64,000 nt of DNA from Aegilops tauschii subsp. strangulata (lineage: Eukaryota; Streptophyta; Magnoliopsida; Poales; Poaceae): assembly GCF_002575655.3 (NCBI RefSeq), contig NC_053041.3, positions 117,706,318-117,770,317 on the forward strand, read 5' to 3'. The notes below the pieces were generated by a model that was not told where the DNA came from, ran no database searches, and worked only from the letters and a program-made list of their open reading frames with translations. A program made the position numbers and the translations under genes. How positions within the stretch are numbered: the stretch's first letter is position 1; the number at the start of each line of letters is the position of its first letter. Shown here piece by piece: positions 34,201 through 45,690 of this stretch.

Positions 34201-34960
34201 TTAGGTCAGGCTGGTTGGAGGTAGACGACAGGAGAATTGGAGAGGAAGAGAGAAGATTGTAGCGATACTGGATAGTGCGGGGTTGATTTTAAACTGCGGC
34301 GCCGGTGACATTAAAAGTGGGAGCAGTTGGGACGAAGGTGGGCGGCGGAGCCTGGTCAAAGGGCTCGCCTCCCGGTGAGCCTGCACAGCGGTCTGCTCGC
34401 ACGCCTCCCTGTAAGCCGGCGCAGCGGTCTGCTCGCACGCCTCCCGTCGACTCACACGCTTGCTCGGACTGCACCTGCCGATGAGAAGCGGGACTCGTGG
34501 CGGCATGTAAACGCCCACGGTTTCAATAGTGAAAGCGTTTGCCTTAACGTGACAGGTCTTTGTTCCAAAATAACTTGGCTCTTCATTTGTGCAACTTGTC
34601 ATAAGCAGCTTGTCTCAAATTGAAGAAAAAACTTACGAAGTAATATTTGTGCCATATCACGTGACCATGCTTAGTTTCAAGAATTTATGCTCACTTTTGG
34701 ATTTTCTGAAATTTAAGATCCAGGATTCGAAACAATATCATAACCTGCATCATGTAATAAATTTTCAAGCCGTACATCTGTCCTGTTGTATTTCTTAAGA
34801 AAGGATTTGGTTAAACATTTTGCTTAGTTATACTTCACACAAGTTATATATGCAGAGTAAAAGGATAATCCCTCCGTACCAGTGCATTGCCTGATATATT
34901 AACTCAAGTACTAGGCACGAACAAACGGGCTCAATTCTGTGCTCATCCTGGTGTAGTAGT
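34201..34960 (-). other. E2 5' flank of the Pro/Val ORF and target-site region
   Basis: It corresponds to E1 48790-49553, with near-identical sequence. A 133-codon frame (34201-34602, minus) is identical at protein level in E1 (49152-49553), but its composition (imperfect 'gcgtgcgagcagaccgctg' duplication) and lack of a domain make a gene doubtful. It may be promoter and leader sequence. Confidence 0.4.
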
Positions 34961-34968
34961 AGTAGTAC

Positions 34969-34971
34969 TAG
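34969..34971. other. Uninterrupted copy of the E2 target site, inside E2
   Basis: Read on the minus strand, E2 has 'attgcctagtactac' here with a single CTA. It is the same locus that in E1 is split into 'attgccta' and 'ctagtactac' by E2. It therefore shows what E1 looked like before the insertion. Confidence 0.92.
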
Positions 34972-35672
34972 GCAATGCAGTTGACGGGTGACCTTGACAA
35001 GCGGCGACCGAGGGAATTGAACCGTGCTCAGCATGGTAGGTAACGTTGTCTAGTTACTAAAGCATCCGTCTGTTGTTCATCGGTAGTCATTATGGACCGG
35101 GGACATGAGGGGAATTTCCTAGGGCTGGAATTCTGGCCGCCAGATATTTCGACTTGAAACACTGAGGCTCGACTGGTTGGGGTTGCCTAATGTGCGTACC
35201 ACGCACGCCACCGAAGGACACGAGCCTGGTTTTTTTATTTTTTTTAGGATCAACACGAGCCAAGGTCTGGCTGGTACGCCGTTGGGTCCTACCATTCGAG
35301 AATACGAAAGGAACCTTTTAAATTGCCGAACGAATCTATGTGTATTACAATACCCGTATTTTCCTTGCAAATACTAATCTCAACGTGGTAATTGATTTAT
35401 GACGAGTTGTTGAATTAGAGTGAGTTTGTGATATAATGATCTCAACGTGGATTTCACATTTCATGGTATCCCTAGTAAGTTTTCCAATGCAAATTCAAAT
35501 TTAAAAGATGAACAATATGGAGGTGAGAAAACTTTGTATGTATCAAGCATATGACCACACACACACACACACACACACACAGAGACACATACGCATGAAC
35601 ACAACAACAATCCAATAAGTATAGTGCATCTATTTTTCCAAACCATGCATGTATGACACGAATTCAAAAATA

Positions 35673-35832
35673 CTCCTTCTATTCCTAAATATTAGTCTTT
35701 TAGAGAGTTCAACAAGTGACTACATACAGAGCAAAATGAGTGAATCTAGACTCTAAAATATGTCTATATACATCCGTATGTGCCAGTCCATTTGAAGCCT
35801 CTAAAAAGACTAATATTTAGGAACGAAGGGAG
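35673..35832. mobile_element. Stowaway-type MITE, E2 copy
   Basis: It has the same site and length class as the E1 MITE at 18179-18338: it starts CTCCTTCTATTCC, ends 'gaacgaagggag', and is flanked by TA. Confidence 0.85.
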
Positions 35833-36084
35833 TAAAATGTAAGACATCCATGGTCCTCAGTTCAATATTTAAAATGAACATGAAACTGAAACATGAATAT
35901 TAAGTCTAGTACTACAGTACATGCAAATGTTGTGTTTAGGCGGAGCTATGATTGTCGGGGGTCAACCCCTCGACCTTAGATAAAATTGTGGAGCTCTGTT
36001 TAGGGTTGTTTAGATTATATTTGTCCCCACCCTCCCAACCACCGATTGGTTGTGCACCCCCACCCCTCCTCCCCGGGAGAATAT

Positions 36085-36995
36085 CATGTGCCCCCATACC
36101 TTAGATGCTATATGCCGATACGAGTTGCTTGGAGCTTGTAGATCTGAGATATAGCAGCTCACATGATGTGTCTTAATATTTTTGCAGGAAACCTTGATGA
36201 GTTTGAGAATTGCACACAATTTGTTCAAAAACTACTTAGATGCCCTTTGATCCCATATCCAACGACCTCGAAGCTCGTATCACCGTAGCATCTAAGATGA
36301 AGGAGGACATCATATTCTCCTGTATGTAAGAATATCATGTGCTACCACACCTTAGATGCGTTGGTGATACAAGCTCTTCGGAGGCGTTGGATTTGTGACC
36401 CAACACCTCCTCGGTGGTTCGAATGATTTTTTGCAGAAAAGCCCCAAAAGAGTTCGGCCACTGCTTACAAGCACAAAGACTGCTCAGATTCCATTGGATC
36501 TCAGATCAAACGACCTCCAGGCTCGTATCACCGTAGCATCCAAGCTGCGATAGCACCTTATGTTTTCTCGCACGGGAGAGTATGAGGTGCTCCCGCACCG
36601 TTGATTCTATGGTGATACGAGTTCACTGAGATCTAACGGCCCACAATAGGAGGTTTGAATGTTTTTGCAACGACTGATAGAGTTTGGGAAATGCGCAGAA
36701 AGTACAAGTACTACGCATGTGCCATCTGATCACTAATCATACGACCTAGATGCTCATATCACCGTAGCGGGTAATTAAGCTACGGGGAGCACCTAATATG
36801 AGCACCGGGGAGCCGTTGGATCGAAGATGCAGCGGCACACACGAGGCCTGAATGTTTTATTTGCAAAAAAACCTTTGGAGAGTTTGGAAATTGCGCATAA
36901 TTACAAAGACTACTCCCAAGCCATTGGATCTCACTTCCAACGGTGTAAAAACTCATATCACCATAGTATCTAAGCTGCGGGGTGGATGTGATATT
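36085..36995 (-). repeat. E2 diverged tandem repeat, period about 230 bp
   Basis: This is the reverse complement of 17020-17940 with the same number of units. It is therefore ancestral to both copies. Confidence 0.75.
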
Positions 36996-38268
36996 CTATG
37001 CCACTGTCATTTTTGTTCGTAAACTTGCAAAATACGTGTAACTCGTGCCGTTACTTGTCTAACCGCGCAAAGTGTTTGTTCAAAAAAACCATCCTACACT
37101 GAAATATCGGAACAACACACGGGGGTCCCACTTGTCATTAATCAAATTTGGACCTAAAACTAACAAATCTGAAAGACGAGATTCGAATTGGCAACCTGGA
37201 CTACAAAGCGTAAGTCGATAGCCTGAAAAAACGAAAGGTTGTTGGCTTTGTCCCATAACTTGATTGTATACAGTACTTGCATTGAGTAGAGTAGAGGGAG
37301 TGCCTCGTCAACACGTGCATGAACGTTCTCTCACTTACTGGTGGGTCCGAGGTCTGTGATCTCAATCTCTCTTCTCTCCATCGTCTAACCTTTGCACGGG
37401 CACACACGAAGAGCGGCGCTAGCTTGCCGTGGTGTTATTACAACTAAAAAAAGCTTGCAAAATAGAAGAATCGCCTAGAACAAGAGACATTGTGGCTGGT
37501 CGAGACGGTGCTAACCACATCTATCCTCCGTGCCACGTATGCACGATGAAGCTGTGTGGCTAGTGGGATGTTTTCGACCGACTGGCTAGGTCCCGAGGTC
37601 GAACCATAGGTACTACGTCTGATACAATATATTTTTACACGCACATTTTTCCTCCGTGCCGAGACGTGGCACACCCTACCGCGCGGTTTCGAGGTCCTCC
37701 CGGGTGGTGCACGCATATATTCTTCCTGACGTGGGACGCCCTACCGCGCGTTTTCTGGGTCCTCCTCGGTCGTAGCGCCGAAGCAAGTAAATGAGTCGTC
37801 AAATCACGAAAGACCACCTTTCCCGCCGAGTACATCAGTGAAGCACGGTGGCTAGCTAGTTGGGCTAGTTCGACCGATTAGCTAGGCCGCCGCCACATTT
37901 GTTTTTTCACCCCTTTTTTTATCTACTTGCCGGAAGGTAAATTTAAATATCCACCGCGGCGTTGCTCTGGTGTTTGGGTGCGGCAGGATTTTTAATTTTT
38001 TGATTGACGGGAGCAGGTGCGGCAGGATTTTTAATTTTTTGATTGACGGGAGCAGGCGCGGCTGCAATTAGTCACGATGACTCCGCCTGTAAAAAACCCA
38101 CTGCTCCCTGATGTGAGAAGTCATCGACTGGTGTTTTACCCTGGTGAAAACCAAAAGATTCCCCGCTCCCTCCGCCTTCCCGTAGATTGCATTGCCTTTC
38201 AGCCGTTTCGCCCCCTTTGCTTCCTCTCCCCATTGCTTCTACCTGGTGCCATGGCGGCGCAGTAGATC

Positions 38269-38955
38269 ATGGAGTCCGAGGTGAGGCGCCTGACACAGGA
38301 GCTCCATGTCAAGGATGCGGAGCTCAGGGCCAAGGACGTGGAGCTCCGTGAGCTCAAGGAGGAGAGGAGTGCCATGCTCCTCCGTTATGTGCGGGAGTTC
38401 ACGGAGCTTCAAAAGCGGCAGGCGTCCACCACAAAGATGCTCGAGGCGTCGGTGGCGTTGTTGCAGAAAGCGGGAGATACGATAGGCCGTCAGGGGAGCT
38501 GGCTGGAGCGTGAGCGGGCCGATCGTGACGAGGTCCAGGATCGCCTCAGCCACTTGGTGAACCAAGTTGCCACGCACGTGTTGCGGCTGTGCGATGCCTA
38601 CCGGCGTGCCAGCGCGACGATGCCGGCCGTCGGGCTAAACCCGTTCGACCAATCGGTCGACTTCAACGAGCTGCAGCTTCCTGACCTAGTCTCCTTCTTC
38701 ACCTATATCTCCGAGGAAATGAGCCGTCTCCGCGCGATGGTGAGGGCTGAGCTGGACAAGGAGGGGTTGCGGGCTGCCGTCGCCGTTGCCGGGCGAATCC
38801 TTTCAGGGCTCCGTCACCGGAATCCATTCGTGCCATTGGACGCCGTCTTTGATGAGCTGGCTCCCGTAAACCGGGAGCGGGCTCTGCGGGCGGTTGCACC
38901 CTGCATCACCAACGTCGTGCGCCTCGAGAAGCGGAGGGACTTCGGTGGTGTTTAG
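38269..38955 (+). CDS. Unknown coiled-coil protein ORF, 228 residues, E2 only
   Basis: This is an intact single-exon frame. Residues about 1-75 are a heptad-rich helix (VRRLTQELHVKDAELRAKDV), followed by a second helical stretch (LSHLVNQVATHVLRLCDAY) and a C-terminal block with SFFTYISEEMSRLRAMV and NPFVPLDAVFDEL. I recognise no family. An upstream in-frame ATG at 38251 (MAAQ) runs into TAG five codons on, so the ancestral start may have been there. E1 lacks it: a 686-bp deletion with CCCT at both borders removed all but the last codons. It could be a captured host gene fragment or an accessory element gene. It is on the same strand as the B3 genes of E2, about 1 kb upstream. Confidence 0.65.
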   Translation: MESEVRRLTQELHVKDAELRAKDVELRELKEERSAMLLRYVREFTELQKRQASTTKMLEASVALLQKAGDTIGRQGSWLERERADRDEVQDRLSHLVNQVATHVLRLCDAYRRASATMPAVGLNPFDQSVDFNELQLPDLVSFFTYISEEMSRLRAMVRAELDKEGLRAAVAVAGRILSGLRHRNPFVPLDAVFDELAPVNRERALRAVAPCITNVVRLEKRRDFGGV

Positions 38956-39912
38956 GCGCCCTCTGCATGGGCATGTCCATGTCTCGGCGCAACATGACCG
39001 TTGGATCAAACTCAGACGGTGCAGATCAATCACTGTAGCACAAAGCGTGTGGGTGTGTTTGGTTGCATTCTCATCTCAATATAGTTGTTTCCTCTTCGTG
39101 TATTTTTGTCAACCTACTAGTGTGGACTCATGCACCCTTCATGCACTCTGCCAAACACTCAAAAGTGGGCCGAGAAGGGAACTTTTGCTCCCATCCCGTG
39201 CACCCTTCATACACCCTGCCTAACACTATTCGTGCTTCATATGGTTTATGTTTCGTGGAGTACTGTAGCACCGTACTCTCCCTGCGCTGTGGACCTAGTT
39301 CTGTTAACATTGATCTCACCGTTCATTCTCGACCGGACAGTCGAAAAAGCGGTACTATGTTACATATAGGAGTAGTTGACATGCGCACAACATCATTTGT
39401 TATCCTCATATCTTACTACACTAGCAACAAGATTGTGTAGTACTGACGTATGAACCACTGCACATGCCTAGTAGTAGGAGCACTGTGTATGTTCAAGTGG
39501 CTGCCGTGTTTCGCACTCCTCCGTCGTAAGAGTGGAAACGCTTGTTGTAATCATTTTTTTCTTCAGAAAAATAGTGGACACGCTCTACCGTGCGGATCCT
39601 CCTCCAGCCATGCACTAAATTACTCACTTTCGCCGACGTGTGGGACAGCCAGCACCTGAGTCCACCAGCCATGCACTAAATTACTCTATAGTAGAGTGAC
39701 GGTAGACTACCCCGATCGAACCGCCGCAGTAATGCCCAATGAGCCGTGAAATCACAAAAACCCCTCCTTTCCAGCAGTAAGTTGGACGGACGAAGCAACC
39801 ATCATTTCACTCTTCTCTCTCAGCTTCCTCTCTTGAAGAAAACCCCCACTCGCTTCGCTTCTCCCTCATCTCGTTCCTCCTTTCACTCTTCTCTCTCAGC
39901 TTCCTCTCTTGG

Positions 39913-42534
39913 ATGGACGCCGGAGCACCGGCCGATGTGATGTCCATGGCTCTGGCCAAAACCGTCGAGGCTCATGGTACGAACAAGCGCAAGCACCCCG
40001 CCGAGACTACCGCAGACAAGATCAAAGCCATCGCCCTGTCCAAGCCCCCCTCTCCGGGATCCCTCATTAAGCAAGTCAAGGTAATGTCTCTTGTTGACGA
40101 TCTTTTTCTCGATCTTGATCGTGTTTTTTCATCTAACACGCAGTACTAGTACTGGTAGTACAACTTTCTGGGTGATCTTGCATGTGATTTTAGTGTGCCA
40201 AATGACGGTTCTAAATTCCTCTTTTGACCAAAACATGCGAGAGGTTGACACTGATTTCTTATAGATTACTTTCAACTACTCCCTCTGTCCCAAATTTCTT
40301 GTCTTAGATTTGTCTAGATACGGATGTATCTAATACTAAAATGTGACTTGATACATCCGTATCTAGACAAATCTAAGACAAGAATTTTGGGACGGAGGGA
40401 GTAGTTTATGAACATCAATGCTACCTTTTAAGAGGGTATATTTGCCTCAGTAACTTGTGTTATGGATATTGCATGTAATCCCTCTGCTCTCATGCCTTTG
40501 AAGACATGTTCTAGTGTCTTTGTTCACTCATTTCTGTGCGTATATGTAGTCATATATGGAGTATAATATCGAAAATCATCTTATATTTCTGAACGGAGGT
40601 AGGAATAAAATATGGTTTCTGTTTGAATTAGAACCAGGTCCGCGGTGGAGATGAAGTTCTCAAAGTCATGTTGTGTGAACTGGAAGACCTGATGACGAGT
40701 TTTACTGCTGAACTATCCAGCTGCCGTGTCCTTGTCGCCACATGTCCTGAACTAGTGTTTTCCTGTAGCATTGTTGTCAGGCGTGTTCTCGAGGCTGTAC
40801 TTGACCACAAAAATTTCCTGGCTGTGCCTTCGATTACGAAGGGTATGCTGCTTGTAAAGCTTCCTAACAAATCTGATGCGGCCTGTCTTCATCATCATGT
40901 TTATGAGTGGAAAGATCACTCTGTTAGGTTCTCCAAGGTTGACTGGATGGTGATGGTGCATGTAGACATCTCACTCGAAGTCCATGGCCTAGTCAGTTAT
41001 GCGGGGTTCATCTCGTAGGTCGGTGGCAAGAAATAGTCTGCAGAGTTTAGTTAGTGCAACTTTGCTTGTCCGTAGTAAGTACTATTGTTCAGTACTTGAT
41101 TTGTGTTTGTCAACCCTGTATTGTTTATTAGTACTGCCGCTTTTGGTGTGTGAACGGTCTATGTTAATGTCTGTCCACTCAATTCAGTCTATATGTTTTG
41201 AAGTATCCAGATCATATTTTTTGTGAGGACGGTTTATCAATTATGGTTACACTCCAATATCTGTATGCATTGCAGGGTTTATCGTACCCACCAGGATTTC
41301 CAGTCCCATGGATGTTCGGTCCATACGATTTGTCACGACCTTTGGACTATCCTGCTTGTGGGAGTAGGCGGGGCCCCTGCATGCCACGCGTAGTTGGACG
41401 ATCAATCTTCTGTTTAGTACTTCAACATAGTGATTTCCTGGTAAGGATTCACTCGTGTCACATCAAGTAAATCTTATTGATTTATTGTCTAAATCTTATT
41501 GATTTAATGTCATGTTTTCTTTCTTTTCCTGCAATTTTACGATGCAGGTTTTGCCATGTGACATTCATCACAGAATAAACCATTTGGTTTGCTCTACGAT
41601 GGCTATTTTTGCAGGTTTCACTTCTTATGTCATGTCAGTAACGAAGGCACTGTCCATCACTTATATTACTGGAAAAAATTGGACCAGTCTATTGTCTGAG
41701 TACAAGCTGAATCCCTATGATGAACTGTAGTTTGGTTTAACAAAAATGCCATAATTAGTCCTTCTCGCGTTTAAAAGAAATGAAGAAAAAAACTGGATCA
41801 CGGTCACGGATCCTAGTGAAGTTAGAAAGCTGATCATAGCAGACCAGACACGATCGCCGCTGTCTCGCACAGATCGAGCACCGGTAGTTGCTCTAGCACT
41901 GACAGCGGCAGCAGCTTAGTCTGATCCAGCTGAGGATTGGGCACCGACCGCGTCAGCGGATCAGTTTTATCTACCGGAGGATCGGGCATCGACACCGGCA
42001 CCAGCTCTACAAGGAGCACCATCTCCGGCAGCAGCAGCGGCTTCGGCACCTGCACCAACACTTGCACTTGCATCTGCTCTGGCCTGCGCAGTTGCACCGG
42101 CAACAGACTGGGCTGGAGTTCGCACTTCATATACCAAAGTCCTTACAAAAACCGACATGTCCAATTTCTTGGTAAGCATTGGCCGCCCAAGTGCTTCGTT
42201 CTTTTTTCTTTCCATGTTGTTTCACATGATTCACTGTGTTGATCTAACTATTTGGGTATGTCTTCTTGTTTGCAAACAGAGAATTCCTAGAGCAACGAGG
42301 GAGTCGTTCAACAATCCGGGCGACCGCGGCCAAGTTTCTCTTACCATGTGCAGCCTTGGTGTGAATGAACCTGCTCAATATACCGTAAGTACAAAGGATG
42401 GTCGCATGATGATTGATGCTAAAGGATGGTCAAGGTTCAAATCTAAATCATATCTTACGGTAGGGGATGATGTCAAAATCGAACTTTCTCGGCAAGGAGA
42501 GCTGGTCCAAATCAACTTTGAAATTCTTCAGTAG
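39913..42534 (+). pseudogene. Upstream B3-type gene region, E2 copy
   Basis: A multi-exon gene remnant on the plus strand. Exon 39913-40080 starts MDAGAPADVMSMALAK and ends at a GT donor. Exon 40632-about 41014 joins in phase (VEWKDHSVRFSKV-like region; no known family). Exon 41276-41440 (GLSYPPGFPVPWMFGPYD) and exon 41549-about 41850 form a first B3 fold (FCLVLQHSDFL, then ITYITGKNWTSLL). The Ala/Pro-rich exon ending 42171 plus exon 42280-42534 form a second B3 fold (KVLTKTDM, then GWSRF and VGDDVKIELS). A TAG follows NPYDEL near 41730, where E1 has CAG. Another TAG near 41920 is present in both copies. The join from exon 2 to exon 3 is out of phase in my model. Confidence 0.62.
40279..40401. 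mobile_element. Stowaway MITE, E2 copy
   Basis: It is 123 bp, starts CTCCCTCTGTCCC, ends 'gggacggagggag', and is flanked by TA. It sits at the same place as the E1 MITE (inside the first intron of the upstream B3 gene), so the insertion is older than the split of the two copies. Confidence 0.9.
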
Positions 42535-43333
42535 CAGCACGCAACTGCCGAACTGATCTATCCTTCAAGAGATTTTTATGTAATAATCTGGCATGGTGAA
42601 ACAAGTGTCCTGTGTGTATAAGTAGTACGACAATATTTTTTATCACATGGTATATCGTTGATAGAATTGCAACTCTGATTGCTGGTTAGGAATTGTCGTT
42701 CGATTTCATTCCAACAGCTGTCGTGCTTTATTCAATTTTGTGTATACGCCTTGCGACAGCATCTAAAACCAGCGCCGTACCGATCGCTTGCAATATGAAA
42801 AGCGCTAAGGTAGAACACATGGGCCCCCAAACATGCAGGGTCGGCCTGCGGCCCAAAGTCCAGAACCGTGAGCCTATCTGAGTATGATATTCTCAGCTGA
42901 ACCCCCATAAAAAAAGTTGAACCCCCATAATGCCCGTGCGTTGCAGAGGGAGTATATTTCTCGGCAAGGTGAGCCTGTGATATAAAAGATTTGTATATTT
43001 CTTTACAGAGGGAGTATCTCTCTGTCAAAATATATATTTATGTGTAACTAGTTACTCCTGTCTTTCTACTTCCTTTCGCTGATATGTGGGGCAACCGACA
43101 ACGGGGTCCATGTGCCATATGCACAAATTAGAGTGCACAACTTCACGGTAGACACACCCCGGTCGTAGCGCCGCAGTAATGCCCAATGAGCCGTCAAATC
43201 ACAACCCCCCTTTCCAGCTTTAGCAGTAAGCTGGACGGACGAAGCGGCAATATTTCACTGGGCCTGAATCCCCTTCTCCCTCGTCTGCTTGTTCAGAGAA
43301 AACCCCCTCTCGGCGATTGCATAGGGTTTTCTC

Positions 43334-44644
43334 ATGGAGAACCAGGTACGAATTCTTCATCCATCCCCGATAAATCCAAGTCCCTTGGTCGCAGGTAATC
43401 CTATGATGGCAGCCGCTGCCGTTGATGCATTTTTCTTCCTACTGAATCTAGTGTGTTTCATTTGCAGTGCCCAAAGTGCGAGTACCCTACTGGTTTCTGC
43501 GCCCTCGGCGAGACGCCACACTTGTTCCCTCTCATCCTAACACGGCATTTTGAAACGCGCACAGTATGTTCCTAGAATCCTCTTTTCTATCCGGGAGGGT
43601 GGTTTTTTTTTGAACATGCTGTGTTCTCATATTATTTTTCCTGCAGTGTATTATTTGCTCTGCCAGAACACATGTACTCAATATGCTCGGCCTTGCCATA
43701 ACTGAATACACTAGTTTAATGGTCACAGTGAAGACAAGCCATGGATATAAGTTCCGAGTTGGGTTCATGAACCAAGAAGATCGCTGCTTTTTTTATGGCC
43801 GAACTTGGATAAACTTTCTCAAGTGTTACAGACTGAAAGTTGGCGCACGAATGTTGATGGAAATAGCAGAACCTGGTCTCATCTTCACTGCGATCTTCCA
43901 CCCCGACGTCGTTCCAATTGTTCATCCATGTTAGTTTTGTATCTGGTTCTTGCTTGTTGCCTCGATTACTTCTTAATCCACCTATTCTGTCTAACTAATC
44001 ACAATTTAACTTTAGAAGTAGCAACGAATCTCTCACGAAGATGCTACTTCTAACTAATATTTTCTTATAATTGGTGGCACGTGTAGGTTTTTTCAGAGTT
44101 AAGCAGTCTGCTCGTTTGTTACTCTGTAATAACTCGGCTGTTACTAATGGCACTGAAGTTGACTGGATCGACATCCACAAGTTCCTACACTTTATTGATC
44201 GTCTTGAGGTCCTTGTGGGGCATTTCAATGGTGGAAGGCCACGTGGGATATGTGTGCCACTGCTGCACTCGTTGAACAGGTCCAACTGTGTCGAGAAACT
44301 TATGGTACGAGCTATTTTCTGTTATATATGTTGTTCATAAACTATTGCTTATACACAGTTTTACAGCTGTGATCTTCATGAAACAGGAACTGCCGAGTTG
44401 TATTGTTCCTATACAGATGCCTGACCATGGTCGGGTCAGACTTGCGCTTGGTCACAACATGATGTTTATGTCGACCTACTCAATTCCCCTTAGAGGTGAA
44501 AAGATACTTATTCATGGGTGGTCTCAAATAATGAAGGCCCGTCCATCTTGGAGAATAGGACAGAAGATTATGTTCATGCTTTTCCATGGCTCTAAAGCGA
44601 ATATCATGTTTATTGACCACGTTGCTTTCAGCTTTGGTTGCTAA
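43334..44644 (+). pseudogene. Two-B3-domain gene, E2 copy (1-bp deletion)
   Basis: Exons: 43334-43345, 43468-43563, 43647-43929, 44087-44304 and 44367-44644 (or 44387-44644). Exon 3 keeps the CGA that is TGA in E1. Exon 4 has lost one G in the run 'gtgggaagg', near 44234, so its end is read in a new frame (compare WDMCATTALVEQ in E1). If splicing used the downstream AG at 44385-44386 instead of 44365-44366, the frame would be regained; whether that happens is unknown. The C-terminus also differs because a deletion removed the original stop. It lies about 0.8 kb downstream of the other B3 gene, same strand. Confidence 0.72.
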
Positions 44645-44649
44645 GTGCC

Positions 44650-45690
44650 CCTGCTGGTTTCAGTTAAGGTTGTTAAGTACTCCTGCTGCTTTTACAGTCT
44701 ATCATGTTTCTCCAGTCCTGTCTTTCTCCAGCCGCCAAAACCAAACCAGCGCCGGCGGGGCCGCCTGCTTCCGCCTCCCACGGCTGGCTACGCCTCAGCG
44801 CACGCATCGCCACCCCACCGTCTCCTAAATCGTTAACACCGACGTCCTCCGCGCGCTTTGGTGCGCTCGCCACGGCGCCGCCCTCTCGCGTTGTCAACAT
44901 GGTTAACAAACAACAGGAATCGGCAGAAGTACGTGGAGAGGATGACAATAGGGGCCCATCACGTCAGCGTATGGAAAAATAAAATGCTTCCTCCTAGTGT
45001 TTTCCTGACATCTGCGACCCACGACATTGTGAGCGTATATAGTCAATAGACAAGAGAACAGCACAAGATCGGCTGACACCTGGGACGTAGCTACTCGAGC
45101 AGTATTTTTTTGTTTGGTATTGTTGAGACGGAGCAGGGTTTGAACTGGGCTGTGGCCCATCTAGCCCAGGCTTATATTTTATGTTCACCATGTGACCAGC
45201 CCAGCTTTTTTTTCTTTGTGAAAATGAGCCCAGTTTATTTTTTCTGAAGAATACCCAATCCAGGCCTACTTATTTTTCTATGCCCTGATGGGCTGCAACT
45301 CTTTCAAGACGCCTACAAATCTTGAAAGTAATGTGAAATGGGTTGTAAATATAAAAACAGATAACAAATTGGCAATTACTTTATAATTTCTGAATTTTTT
45401 CACATTTTCAGATTCCTATTTCACTGGGCATTAACCTAATTTAAATATATCTTCAAAGTACTTTAAATCTGGCTCGACATTTTGGTATTAAAAATAGTTT
45501 GGAACCCACAGAAATATGCAAAATTGGCCCTGGCCAACAAAAAAAACGACTGCAATAAATTGCATAAGAAGTTGCCATGAGCTATATATAAATATTAAAA
45601 AAAAGAGGGAGTGGTTTGACTTGTGGGCCTGTTTAGTTGACGCGTATGCAAGATTTTTTTAGTTATTATATACGTCAACAAACGATTCTA
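44650..45690. other. E2 interval without a recognised gene
   Basis: Counterpart of E1 8390-9470. GC-rich at 44720-44900, then AT-rich. Frames on both strands are not conserved and no protein is recognised. Confidence 0.55.

Noticed and set aside
33491..34262. Plus-strand ORF of 245 codons rich in Arg/Ala/His
   Set aside because: It is the opposite-strand shadow of the Pro/Val repeat frame; codon pattern and the repeat unit favour the minus strand in E2 (plus in E1).
39063..39440. Plus-strand ORF of 125 codons (and a similar minus-strand one in E1)
   Set aside because: Frames are open in both copies but with no start context, no splice consistency and no domain; sequence is mostly the shared non-coding flank.
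43647..43934. B3 exon 3 as a separate short gene ending at TAG 43932-43934
   Set aside because: A donor 'cat|gttagt' lies just before the TAG, and the next exon at 44087 continues in phase, so the TAG is intronic in the better model.
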